This document shows, piece by piece, positions 26,251 to 38,800 of a stretch of 64,000 bases of DNA. Source of the DNA: Anoplopoma fimbria. Lineage: Eukaryota; Chordata; Actinopteri; Perciformes; Anoplopomatidae. The number at the start of each line of letters is the position of its first letter. Within the stretch, counting starts at the first letter, position 1. Both the position numbers and the translations under genes were made by a program. The stretch spans positions 21,373,814 through 21,437,813 of the forward strand of contig NC_072458.1 in the NCBI RefSeq assembly GCF_027596085.1, read 5' to 3'. The notes beneath the pieces are model-generated. The model searched no databases. It was not told the origin of the DNA and saw only the letters and a list, made by a program, of their open reading frames with translations.

Positions 26251-26297
26251 ACATTTCAAACCTGAGCCTAAATAAAACACACCAAATGCCCCTAAAG
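26251..26297 (+). other. Possible non-coding first exon upstream of the Siglec gene
   Basis: A 47-base segment bounded by a strong pyrimidine tract ending CTGCAG and a GGTAATT donor. Two of three frames have stops. It could be a 5' UTR exon of the Siglec gene; no transcript evidence is available. Confidence 0.2.
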
Positions 26298-26496
26298 GTA
26301 ATTTAAAAAATATTATTTTTTTGTAATGTCAGTGAACAATGCTTTAAAACCTATTGTTCCAATCCTGCATTGTGTCAAACAGACAAATTAACATGATTTC
26401 ACAAACACCACACAGCACAGCCACGATTTCACCACAGACGAAATAATGTTCCTAACTTCCTTTTTTAAAGATATACATTCCTCTTTCACTGCACAG

Positions 26497-26544
26497 ACAC
26501 ACAACTGCATCGAACTCTGATTTGGGTGAACTGCTCATCAGCAG
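26497..26544 (+). other. Possible second non-coding exon upstream of the Siglec gene
   Basis: A 48-base segment between TTTCACTGCACAG and CAGGTAAAAG. Its spacing to the ATG exon is compatible with a 5' UTR exon. Support is only the splice-site pattern. Confidence 0.2.
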
Positions 26545-27007
26545 GTAAAAGTATCTGAATGTGTGAGGAGAAGTCGGAAATTAGGTTTTCCTAAATAACT
26601 CTACTTTAATGTCTGTTGATTAATTCAAAATGTTGTGTTTTGAAAACAATTGAAACGTTTCTCTCTGGAAATGAGTGGGAATTTACATCTGTATGACTTA
26701 TTTCAAATTTCTTGAAGTTTGCATTTGCTGTACAATTTAATGTTTTTATTTTAAGTTCCATTAAATAACAACATTCACAAAATGTCATATATTTGTATTT
26801 GCTTTCCAGAATGTATTTATCTTTCAACTGTTGTCGGAGTACATTTTTTCTTTTGTTGTTATTTTTTGTACATCATAGCAGATTTTTTTAGCTTTAGTTC
26901 ATGTCCATTTTGTAATTTTTTCTATCACTTAACTTCTTTTTTTGTTGTTGTTTAAAAGGTGAATGTTTCATCTTAAATTTAAACTTTTTTCATGTCGTCC
27001 AGCTGAG

Positions 27008-30000
27008 ATGGGTGTTGTTCTGGCGGTTGATACTTTGCTCATCGCTCTGATGCAAGGTCAGTGGTTTCCTGTTTGCTCATGTCACTTGATTTCAAAAGGT
27101 GGAAGTACAGATTTGTTTTGTTTGCTTTTTCTAGTCAAATAAAAGATTTTAAAGCCTTAAATCTGCATTTTTATAAAGGTGTACATTTTGCCCCTTTCCA
27201 GCTGTCTTTTGTAAAACCTGGGAGGTGACGCTGCCCCAAAAGGTCATGGGCATCAGTGACTCCTGTGTCGATGTCCCGTGTCACTTCGACGTCCCCAAAG
27301 AGCTGGAAGCAAACATCGTAAACTGCTCAGACGGCGGCATTTGGAGTAAAGGAAACATGTTCGGTCCTCCCTACTACACTGATCGCAATCCTTCCATCAA
27401 CAACATAAATGTAAATCTCTGAAACAACACTTAAGCACCTTGACTAAACCGCTTTGTGTAGCAATTCTAAATGCTGTACTTTGGTGACACACAGTGGAGG
27501 AATGATTTAAGTTCGACTTTGTAACAACTAAGTTGTCAACTTGTTTGTTTTTGGGTTAAAGAAACAGGATATCACATTTTAGTAACTGAGTTTAAGCCAC
27601 GCTAGCTGTTCCCCTCTACTTCTAGTCTTTATGCTAAGCTAAGCTAACCTGACTCCATATTTAACGTACAGACATTAAAAGTGGAATCAATCTCCTCTAA
27701 CTTTGGGTAAGAAAAATTGTTGACATATTCCTTTAAAGTTTGCAAATGTGTATGAAATATCTGGATAGACATGTTTGATATTAAAGTGTCCGCAGGCTGT
27801 TGAGCGCGTGATCCTGAGTCATCCTCGTCTTTAAACTTGAGCCAGACATACTTGGTATCTTTAGAAACTTTCTGATCCTTCACAAAAAATGTAATATAAA
27901 GTTTCATGCTTTTAGGGGCGAACACTCGGGGACTTGACAAAGAAGAACTGCACTACAATGTTCTACAGCTTCCCGAAGAACTTCAGCGACATGTACTTCT
28001 TCAGGATCGACTGTTTGAACAACCTCAAGTTCAGTTTCAGAAATGGCGTCATGATTAACATCCCAGCAGGTATGAATGGATGAAGAGATCAGAAGTTGGC
28101 CCAAAATATTCATCACTTAATGTTGGACTTGTGTTTGTGTGTTTGGTGGCGAGGAAGGATAGAATATATATATGTTTGTTTTAGTATGTTTAGATGAAGA
28201 GACAAAAAGATGAGACTGGAAGGAGCAGCCTACAAAAATGAAATAATCTAAGTGAATCATGTTTTGGGACTTGCATGGAGTTCATTTTATTTATTTTTTT
28301 AAAGCAGTCACTCCCAAAGCCTGGTTCGGGACCTACAGTTGGGTCGCAGGAGATTTAATTTGGGTCGGCAGATACATTTGCAGGATTTCCTCCATAGTCG
28401 TTTATTTAACAGTGAAATCTGCAGTACACCTTTGAGCCACATGGGGGAGCCTAAATGTTCTTATTGTTATGATTTGTAGCCTACTTATAACATTCAACCT
28501 AATATGAAAGGCTGGTGTCTTTCATATATGGTGGCTTGAAAAAGAAAGAGTTTACTCCGTCAGAATGAATTCATTTGGTCTCATTAATAAAGATTCAAAA
28601 ATGTCTAAATGTTTTCAAATACACAGGCATAAAACAAAAAGATGTACAAACGTATATCTCTTCTAAATGGCTGGTTTTCATATACATACTTATATTATCA
28701 AGATAATATAAGTAAATGTGGAAATGACAGTACAAAAATGGTGAGGGACATTTATTTATGCATAAATTTGCTCTTCTTACAATATACATTTGTGAATTGT
28801 GTCTCAATGGTTTGTCATTTTTAAAAAGGGTGTATCTAGAAAAAAACGTTTAGGAAACATCTGAATTAATACGTTCTATTATTATGATTCTTTTTTCCAC
28901 AAAAGAGTCCAACTCAGAAAATAAAATATCTCTGTTATCAAGTCAAACCATCAAATGACATGAAAATTAAATTGTGTGTTAGCAAAAGCACAACTTGATG
29001 TCTGAATAATTTTTCTGACTTTTGTTAAAGTTCAAATCTGTGTCTCTAACTGTATATCTTTGTACTTCCCTGTTTGATATATCTGATTCTTCATCCACAG
29101 AGGTTCCTCCCCCAGAGCTGACCCCTGTGGGTCAGGTGTCAGAGGGAGAGCAGGTGAGGCTGCAGTGTTCAGTCCTGGTGCCCTGCTCCATCCTGCCCCC
29201 CTCCATCACCTGGCTCCCCCGGGACAACTCCAGGCAGGAAGAGACGCAAATGCAGCAGGTGAAGGAGCGCTTATTCATTCATTCATTCATTCATGAATGG
29301 CATTACACCACATACTAAAGTATTGTTCATGGGAGAAGCTACAGGTTAATATGTTAAAATGTAACATGAATCATGAAACTTCCCCAGTTGATAACATTGT
29401 ATATTTTTTTCCTGAAAATGTTAAATATGCGAATAAAATATCTTATCTGTGCCACTTTACAAACATTTCCAGAATATAAATCTGTTCATTGGATAAAGTT
29501 GCTAAATTCTTATTTCATTTGTTGACCTATTAGATTCAATAGTTTTAAAGAAGGAATTTTCGATATCTCTTTGTATAACATTTATTTTAAAACTATATTT
29601 GCAAGTTACTTTATAAACAACCATATAATCTTGTTATCAAATTGGATGCATTATATAAGATTAAACTACCCAACTTTATATAGGGGTTAAACTAAGCTCC
29701 ACTGCTGTCTTACATGTGTCATAATATCACTTTAATATAATGTTATTAATAGGGAATGAATACAAAATAAAACAATTCATTCAAAAGTCATTTTATTTTT
29801 AAAATATTTTTAAAAATATTTATTTTTTGTTTTTTTGCTGATGATACTTGAACTTATGTTTATAATGTCAAACATTTATTTCTAATGCAGTATATTACCG
29901 TTTAATTTACTTGAAAAGAACTTCCTCCTCCACTGTTCACTAATTAATTTACCTTACAGTTTCTCAATTGTTAATAATCATGCTTTTTTTTATCAATTCA

Positions 30001-31043
30001 AATGTATTTTTATTATTTTCCTGGTAATGTTTTGTTGCAGTATTTTTTTGACAGATTATTTTTATTCAAAAAGATTATACACAGTTTTTATCTTTTATAT
30101 CATCAACATTTTAGTAATGTAGACGGTTTCCTCTCTCTTTTACAAAAAGGAGAGTCCGTATCATCAGACGATGATGACGTCCACGCTGACCTTCAACGCT
30201 TCAGCCGACCACCACAACCAGAGCGTCACCTGCTCCGTCTCCTATCCGCTGACTAAAGGGGGCAGCAGCCAGCCGTCTGCAACCACTCTCAGACTCAACA
30301 TCCTGTGTGAGACACTCAGTGCTTGTCTGCAGTAATATGAGCCATGCTGAGGCTCAAATGCCACATAAACATAGTAATAACATGATCAATGATTTACTAA
30401 AGATGCTGCTGATCCATGGGAGGAAATACAAATGTTACAACAGCAGAATAAAACAGCCTGAGCAGCCGGGTAGAAAAAGGATAAAAGCAAGACAAATAAA
30501 TTAGATATTATATATTAAATAAACCCCAAAAATGAATAAAAAAAGCTGTATACATTACGACACCTCTCAGTACAAGTGGTCCAAAGAAACCAGAGCGGTC
30601 CTTTTACCCAAGTTTTGTACTTCAGCATTTTGAGGTAATTTACTAGAATATTTTGAATCAAGTTAATTATATTATTCTGCTACTTTTGCTTCTGCTACAC
30701 TACAATTCAGAGGAAACCCCTTTATACTCTCCACATTTCATTAACAAACAGAATTTATTGTTGGATTAAGATTTTACACAAAAACAAATTGTGTAGAGTT
30801 TATAAAACACACCAAATATAAAACATTAACTTTCCAGATGGTTTAATTTGCAAAAAAACTCAAAACAGTTTGAGGCCAAATAATCCAACATTTCACATTT
30901 CACAAAAAATATCTTTCATTTAATTTAGTAGATCTTTATTATTCATTAATCATTTTGTGACCGTTTGAAGGTGCCTGACCCCTTTTTTTGAACCAGTTAC
31001 CTAACTGTAATAAAGAAGATAAACCAGTGCCAATATGTATATG

Positions 31044-31136
<93 letters not shown>

Positions 31137-31229
31137 GTGTATATATATGTATATATAGTGTATATATGTATATACTGTATATATACATATATATGTTTAT
31201 ATATGTATATATGTATATGTATATATATG

Positions 31230-31262
<33 letters not shown>

Positions 31263-31317
31263 GTATATATATACAGTATGTATATATATATATACACATA
31301 CATATATATACATATAG

Positions 31318-31370
<53 letters not shown>

Positions 31371-31480
31371 CATACATACATATAATGAATAATAAAGTTT
31401 TACTAAATTAATTGGAAGATATTTTTTGTGAAATGTGAAATGTTGGATTATTTGGCCTCAAACTGTTTTGAGGCTTTTTG

Positions 31481-31536
<56 letters not shown>

Positions 31537-32813
31537 CACTTCAGTGTTTTTATATTATTTAAATTGAACAATTTAAGTCGAGGCTCATAGGCAGTGGTGG
31601 AAGGCGTACGAAGATCTTTTACTTAAGTTAAAGTAGTAAAATTCCTGCACTTATTATGCACAATAGTCCATTTCAGGAAAGAAAAACATATATCATATTA
31701 TTTGATCATAATTATCGATGTAAATATCACTTAAATGTTGTAGCTGACACTATTTTATACCACATATATCTTCTTTATATACTTTTTCAGCAGCTTAATC
31801 TTATCGTATTTTATTTGTTTATTTAATTCATACTCAGAATCTGTGAAAATACTAAAGTTATCAAGTAAATGTGGCGGAGTAAAAAGGATACTTCTCTGTG
31901 AACTGTCGTGAAGTAAAAGTACAAAGTAGCATAAAATGGAACCACTCAAGTAATGAACCCTTAAAGTTGTACTAAAGTAAATGGAATTTGATCTTTTGGT
32001 TTTGGAACTTCTGAATAATACCAAGTAAGTGCTGACTGAATTATTGATTGAATCATTAACTCACACATTTGACACTTCCTTTCCTGCTTCCTCATTCCTG
32101 CCTCCTTCATTCAACGCTGACTTATCGCCCATTAAGTGGATGAATGCGTTAGACATAATACCATAATACCATGTAGTTTGTGAATACGGTCGACTTGTTT
32201 CAACATGACTTTGTCTCACTTTACCTGAAGGGGATTTTTTATTTGGCACAAAGTTTTTCTTTGAGCAGTCAGTGTTTGAAGAGCTGAACTTGTCTTAACT
32301 TGGTGTTGACGGAGGTAATTAACCGTTGAATTTTACGGCCGCAAGCATGACACAAAGTACCTTTGTTGCTGTACTGCAGGCCGTGGTACTGTGTTTGAGA
32401 TATAATGCTGGTAGAAGTACTAAAGTAAAGTAATAATACTTTGTTACAATTAAAAGGCATTAAGTGTAAAAGTATGAACATCAACATATGCAGAAAGTAA
32501 AACTACCAATTGTGCAGAATGTTTTATTGGAGAACAATGTATATTCATTTTTATTGCAAAATGTAATTATTGGGTTAACCCGTTTACATGAAACATCTTG
32601 TTTTTAATGGGGTCCTCAGGCATTAAACATGGAAGTTAACAAAACATTTAAGCAAAAAAAAGTATCAAATAATGCTAATAAATTTAACAATTCAACGACA
32701 GAATAACATTTATATTATAACATAAACAAAGAAAATCACAAAAATGCTCTTTTTCCATCCCAATCCCAAACAACACATACATAATTTAAAAAATAATTAA
32801 CATAATAATAATA

Positions 32814-32875
<62 letters not shown>

Positions 32876-35800
32876 CAACATCATTTTAAAGTATTGAGTC
32901 TATTTATTTACTGGAAATGAAGGCAAATACAATCAAAAGCAGGAACAGGTAGATTCTAAATAAGCAATTGAAGATATCTTTAAGTCATGGGAAAAAGTAA
33001 TCAATCTTAATAAATTAGGCAAATTATTAAACTCTGATTTGGCTTTAAACTTTAAAGCAGGTCCGAAAACTTATTTTCAAATTCTAGGCATGATAAAAGT
33101 TTGTTGAGTGTGTCTAATTGAATGTGATGATTTGAACAAAACTAAACTCTGACCAATGAACAAATATAATTGGATATAATTACTGATGCAGTTGTATATT
33201 TAAGGTTTTTTTATATCAGAGGGTAGTTTTAATTACTTTTATATATATTGCTAGTGGTAGCATGTGTCAATAAAGTCTCATTTTATCTAAACGTTTACAT
33301 CATTATCTATTTATTGCTTTTATTTTGTAATATTTTTGTATTGTTAAATTAAATAAATGTACTGGACTACAAAGGCAGTGGCTCCTTTGGGCTGTACAAA
33401 TAAAAAATAATTGTATTGACAAAAAAAGTTATAATATTAACCTCAGAAAATGGAAAATACTAATTAAAGCTCAATACCTCAAATTTGTATATAACTTGAC
33501 TGAATGTACTTTTCACGACTTTTCACAAAGCCTGCCCTTTTATTTTGCCAACTGTTATTTAACACCAAATATCACCATCTGTTTCCCAAGATGCTCCTAG
33601 AGTTATCGTGGCAACGCTCAGCACGTCAGTTCCAGTTTCTGAGGGCCGCGTTGTGACGTTTACCTGTTGGAGCGATGCCAACCCACCTGTGAGCCTCTAC
33701 ACCTGGTACAGAGTCGACAGAGGCCAGGTAACAACCGGCCTATTGTATTTTACTTTATCAGGCTTTTCATTTATTGATTCATGTGTAGCTCGCTACTTTT
33801 TATATGCGTATGATCATTGATGGAGATATTTATTTCATCTACTCTTTGTGGCCAAAAGTTTGTGGACAAATCTTTTACAAATATTTTTTGTGGATTTTTT
33901 AATGGAGCCGTTTGTTGCAGTTTGAACTCGGCCTCTTAGCTCCATTAAGGGGTTCTTAGTGTTTCAGCATATGATGACATATTAGACAATAGTACACGTA
34001 CATGTCCATTGATAAATTATTTCCCAGTTTGGTGTTGAAGAACTTTACTGGTTTATGGGAAGAACTGGAATGCAAATTGTGAGAAAGATAAGATAAGATA
34101 ATCCTTTATTAGTCCCGCAGCGGGGAAATTTACAGGATTACAGCAGCAGAGAGTAAAGTGCAAACAAGAGACATAGTAAAAAACAAGATCAAAACAAGTA
34201 TTATAAATAATTAATAAAACAGTAAGGAATATTAAATAAGTAAAATAAAAGTAAAATATACAAAATATTATATATACAGACAGAAATATAACTAAATGTT
34301 TTTGGTACTGAATGGGAAGAAATCCGAGCAGCCAGGTTAAAAAAAATCAACATTAGCAGCAGATTCAAGGTCATGTCTTTTGGATCAGATATTAAACAAT
34401 AAAATATTGGTTGTAATGCTCAGGTGTCCACATATATTTGACCATATAGTGTTCGATTTCCTGAAATGTTGGAAATTGGCCTTACATACTCTAAGAGTAT
34501 TCTCATACTAGGATAAGAGATCTATGCACAGGTCATAAAAAACAACTAAAAAACAATGAAAAAAACCTTTGTACAACTTTTGTGTTGTTTCCCTTCAAAA
34601 AAAAAGGCCTAACTTTAGCTTTTAACTCAAACATTTATCACCTCCCCTCATAACAGTTGACTAAGATGGGTGAAGAAGATCTGCTGGTCCTGAAGGTCAG
34701 TCAGGAGGACAGCGGGGCTTATCTGTGTGAAGCTCGAACCCAGAGGGGCTCCAAGAGGTCCAGACCTGTGACTCTGGAGGTCATCGCCAATACAGGTAGA
34801 CGTGCAGAGGTAACACACACCAATGCTTTATAAGAAATCGAATACATGGGAATATGAGTCACCAGCTGCTGATGATGAAATCTATCTGAGCCATCTATCT
34901 ACAGTTAAGTACACGGAAAAGAGGAAACAGTGTCTGTGTTTCTGGGATTCTTTTGGGGGGGAGGGGACTATTTATAACATGTGATATCATGTTCATTCAT
35001 TCATGAATGAATGAATTTAAGTGAATTGGGTTGACGTAAATTAAAGCTACAAGGTAAAGCTACATTGTCAAGTGAAGTAAAGTGAAGTAAAGTGAAGTGA
35101 AAAGATGTAAGGAAAGATCATGTAAAGCCACACATTACAGTGAGGTGAAGTGAAGTAAAGCTACAAAGTGAAGTGAGGTGAAGTGAGGTAAAGCATCAAA
35201 GTAAAGCTACTTTATGCAGCTACAAAGTCATCTAAAGTGAGGTGAAGTAAAGCTACAAAGTAAAGTGAGGTGACATTTTAAGCATTTAGCATAACGAAAA
35301 TTTGTTAGCTTGGGTTGGTTGACAGATTTCAACTTCATCATGATTGTGCCTCAAGTCGAGACTTTTGATTCATAAACTGTCGGTGAATCTAATAAAATGC
35401 GATACACTGGATAATGATTCACCTGCTGATGAATGGAATCTATCTGAGACAAAAAGGATGTTAACAAGATAAAATCTACAGTTAAATACAAGGAAACAGG
35501 AAACAGTGTCTGTTTCTGGGTACTATTTTGTTATTCTTGTGAATAATATGATATGACTTGTCGTAACGTAATGTGACAAAGAGCTATGAAGCAAAGCTAC
35601 TTAGTAAAGTGAAGTGAAGCAAAGTCAAGGAACGTAAGGAAAGATAACGTAAAGCCGAAAAAGTAAAGTGAGGTGAGGTGAAGAAAATCTGCAAAGTAAG
35701 GTAAAGTGAAAAACAGCTACAAAGTAAAGTAAGTTGAAGTGTGGTGAAGTGGAGTAAAGCCTTGAGGGTAGAGAGAAGCTACAAAGTAAAGTGAAGCAAC

Positions 35801-38800
35801 GTAAAGTAAAGTGGAAAAGTTAAGTAAAGTGAAGGAGGGAAGTAAAGAAAGGTGAAATAAAAGTATTGAAGTGAGGTTTAGTGAAGTTAGGTTGAGGTAA
35901 AGTGAGGTGAAGTGGAGTGAAGCCTTAAATAAAAAGTAAAGTGATGTGAAGTGGAGTGAAGCCTTAAAGAAAAGTAATGTAAAGTAAAGTAAAGTGAGTG
36001 AAGTAAAAGTAAAGTGATGTGAAGTGAAGCCTTAAAGAAAAGTAATGTAAAGTAAAGTAAAGTGAGGTGAAGTGGAGTGAAGCCTTAAATTAAAGTAAAG
36101 TGAGGTGAAGTGGAGTGAAGCCTTAAATAAAAGTAAAGTGAGGTGAAGTGGAGTGAAGCCTTAAATAAAAGTAAAGTGAGGTGAAGTGGAGTGAAGCCTT
36201 AAATAAAAGTAATGTAAAGTGAGGTGAAGTGGAGTGAAGCCAAAAAGAAAAGTAATGTAAAGTAAAGTAAAGTGAGCTGAAGTGGAGTGGAACCTTAAAG
36301 AAAAGAAAAGTAAAGTGAGGTGAAGTGGAGTGAAGCCTTAACTAAAAGTAAAGTGAAGTGAGGCAACCAAAGTAGAGCTGAAGTGAGGTGAAGTACAGAT
36401 GGGAAGTAAAGAACAATGAAGTGAGGGGAAGTGGAGTAAAGCCTCAAAGTAAAGTGAGGAAACATGAAGTCAAGTTTAAAAGTTAAGTAAAGTGAAGGAA
36501 GGGAAGTAATCAAAGGTAAGGTTAAAGCTACAAAGTAAACTCAATTGAAGTGAGGGGGAGTTGAGTAAAGCTACAAGGTAAAGTGAGGTGAGGTGAAGAG
36601 AAGCTACAAAGTAAAGTGAAGCAATGTAAAGTGGAAAAGTTAAATAAAGTGAAGGAAGGGAAGTAATGAAAGGTAACGTAAAAGCTACGAAGTGAGGTCA
36701 AGTGAAGTAAGGCTACAAAGTAAAGTGGGGTGAAGTGGAGTGAAGTCTTAAAGAAAAGTGAAGTAAAAAGTAAAGTGAGGCGAGGCGAAGTGAAGCTACA
36801 AAGAAAAGTGAGGTGAAGTACAGCTGCAAAGTAAAGGAAATGAAGTGAGGGCAAGTGGAGTAAAGCTACACTGTTAAATTAATAAAAAGTAATGTTTTTT
36901 GAGTAAATATGGGGGCCGGACAGAATGGTACCAACTGTGCGTTTGCCTTTATTGCAAAATGTTCCTCTCTGGAAAAAGACAGGACTTCTAAGTAATGAGG
37001 AAATCGCTGACTTGTGAAAACATATTTTCTCTAAAAAGGGCTTGATTGCCAAATAACTCAGAAAGATTGAAGATATCTTACATCTCATGTCACAAGGTGG
37101 AAAAGAAACAAATAAAAGTTAGGGTTTTCTCTTAATCTGCTGCTCTAATTCTGTTTTTCAGGCAGCAGCCACTGTGTTGAGGCGGTTCCATACCTCATAT
37201 GTGGAGTGTTGTTGGTCCTCTACATATTGACTGTTGTTGTGGATGTGTACAAGTATCAAAGGTAACGATGTATTTGTACTGCATTGATGCCTTTTTGACC
37301 CTCTTACACATCTCACATTGTTTTGGAGGTATTGCTTTTTATTCCTTTAATATTACATCAAGATGTTGTAGTTGTTGTAGCAGCTGACAATTTATCTGCA
37401 GCTCGGTGCCAAAAAAAAGAAAAATGTTTCCTTGTAATTTTGGCTAACATTCCCTCTCTGTTTGTTTTTCTTATCTCCCCAAGTATTTCCAGGAGGCTGA
37501 AAGTAAGTGACATTTTCTCACCTCAAACAGAGAAAGTAAATGACGGCCAGACAGTGAGAAACTTCCCCCCCCGCATAGCACTTATAGAGAAGATCTGATA
37601 AGAGGTTTTGACATCCTCTGCTAGTCACCGTCTCGTCTCGCTGACATCCTTCGTCCTCTCTGTTTGACTGTAGAGGTCAGGGTGACTCATCTTTAAACGT
37701 GTGATATATGTCTAAGAGTGAGTCTCTTCCCTGCAACATTCACAAAATAAACAATTACGGTCTAATTGATTTTCAAAATCAAAGCAGTTTGTAGTTTTCC
37801 TAATAAGAAAGGATAACATGCAGAAAACAAAATGAGGGAAAATGTTCACAACTTTTAATATTTTCTGTTACTGAAGATGTCTAATCTTTTCTTGACACGC
37901 ATGCAACAAATGAATGCTATTTTGAGCGTGGACATTCTTTCATGACCTCTGGGAACAGTTTACTTAACCTCAAGCTCAATTTTACTAATCACAGTTTACT
38001 TTCCTTTAACTTAATCTTTTGAAAGAAACTCTTTTGACAGTACACAGTAGTGAAAATCAGACGTGGTATTGAATATTGCTCCCACATCCTGATATACTGA
38101 CAACATGCACAAGATAAAAATCCAATGCTGGAGTAAGAGTTGTTTAATCACTTTTTCCTTAACTTTCCTAAAGCCATAGTCAACATTTATGTGTCTTGGC
38201 TGTCGATGTCAAATCAGTTTAAATGTGTTTATCCTCATGAATATGAAGGAAGATGTCAGTGTGATGAACTGGATCAATAAGATTTCTTTCTTTTTCTATT
38301 TCCTCAGCAGATTGAGCTGAAGGGAGAACGCACCTACACTGATCTGAAAACCTCCAGGCCGGCCTCTGACTATGACCAACTCCAGGTATCTGCAAACCTT
38401 ATATACATACTTATTAAAATCATAAATCATTTTACTCCCCACTGGTGTTAAAATCACACGATATATCCAACTAACTGTTATCCGCGCTGCACATATGAGG
38501 TCACTTGTCAAAGAAGCAGGAAGAGAAGGGTGATGAGTTGGTTACGTACCAGACATGTTTGAACATGTTGGATCATGCCATCCCTGTCTCTTACAAAATG
38601 ATGTTCCCATACCATGAAACTTCATTCTCAATTACATTTCAGGGGAAACGTAATTATTTGGCATTGTTTGCAGTTTAAAACAGTTTTAAACATGAGGTTA
38701 ATGAAGTTAATTGAAACAAATACAAATTGGCAAAACAAAACTACTTGTTTAGGTTTTGTAAAAAAACAATGTTTGGCTGAAAATGACAACGTTTGTGACC

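Larger units (their letters stand above)
30307..33590 (+). other. Siglec intron rich in repeats
   Basis: A 3.3-kb intron between Ig2 and Ig3. It contains the inverted repeat 30851-31480, an AT run at 31485-31534, a dispersed element at about 31591-32010, an (AAT)n array at 32803-32873 and AT-rich sequence. No further Ig-like exon was found in it. Confidence 0.75.

Noticed and set aside
30997..31411. Long Tyr/Ile open frames on both strands
   Set aside because: Artefact of the TATATG array; overlapping frames are all open because the repeat lacks stops.
35040..36870. Minus-strand open frames of 70-110 codons rich in SLHFTSLY
   Set aside because: They are translations of the purine-rich minisatellite and vanish where the unit changes length.
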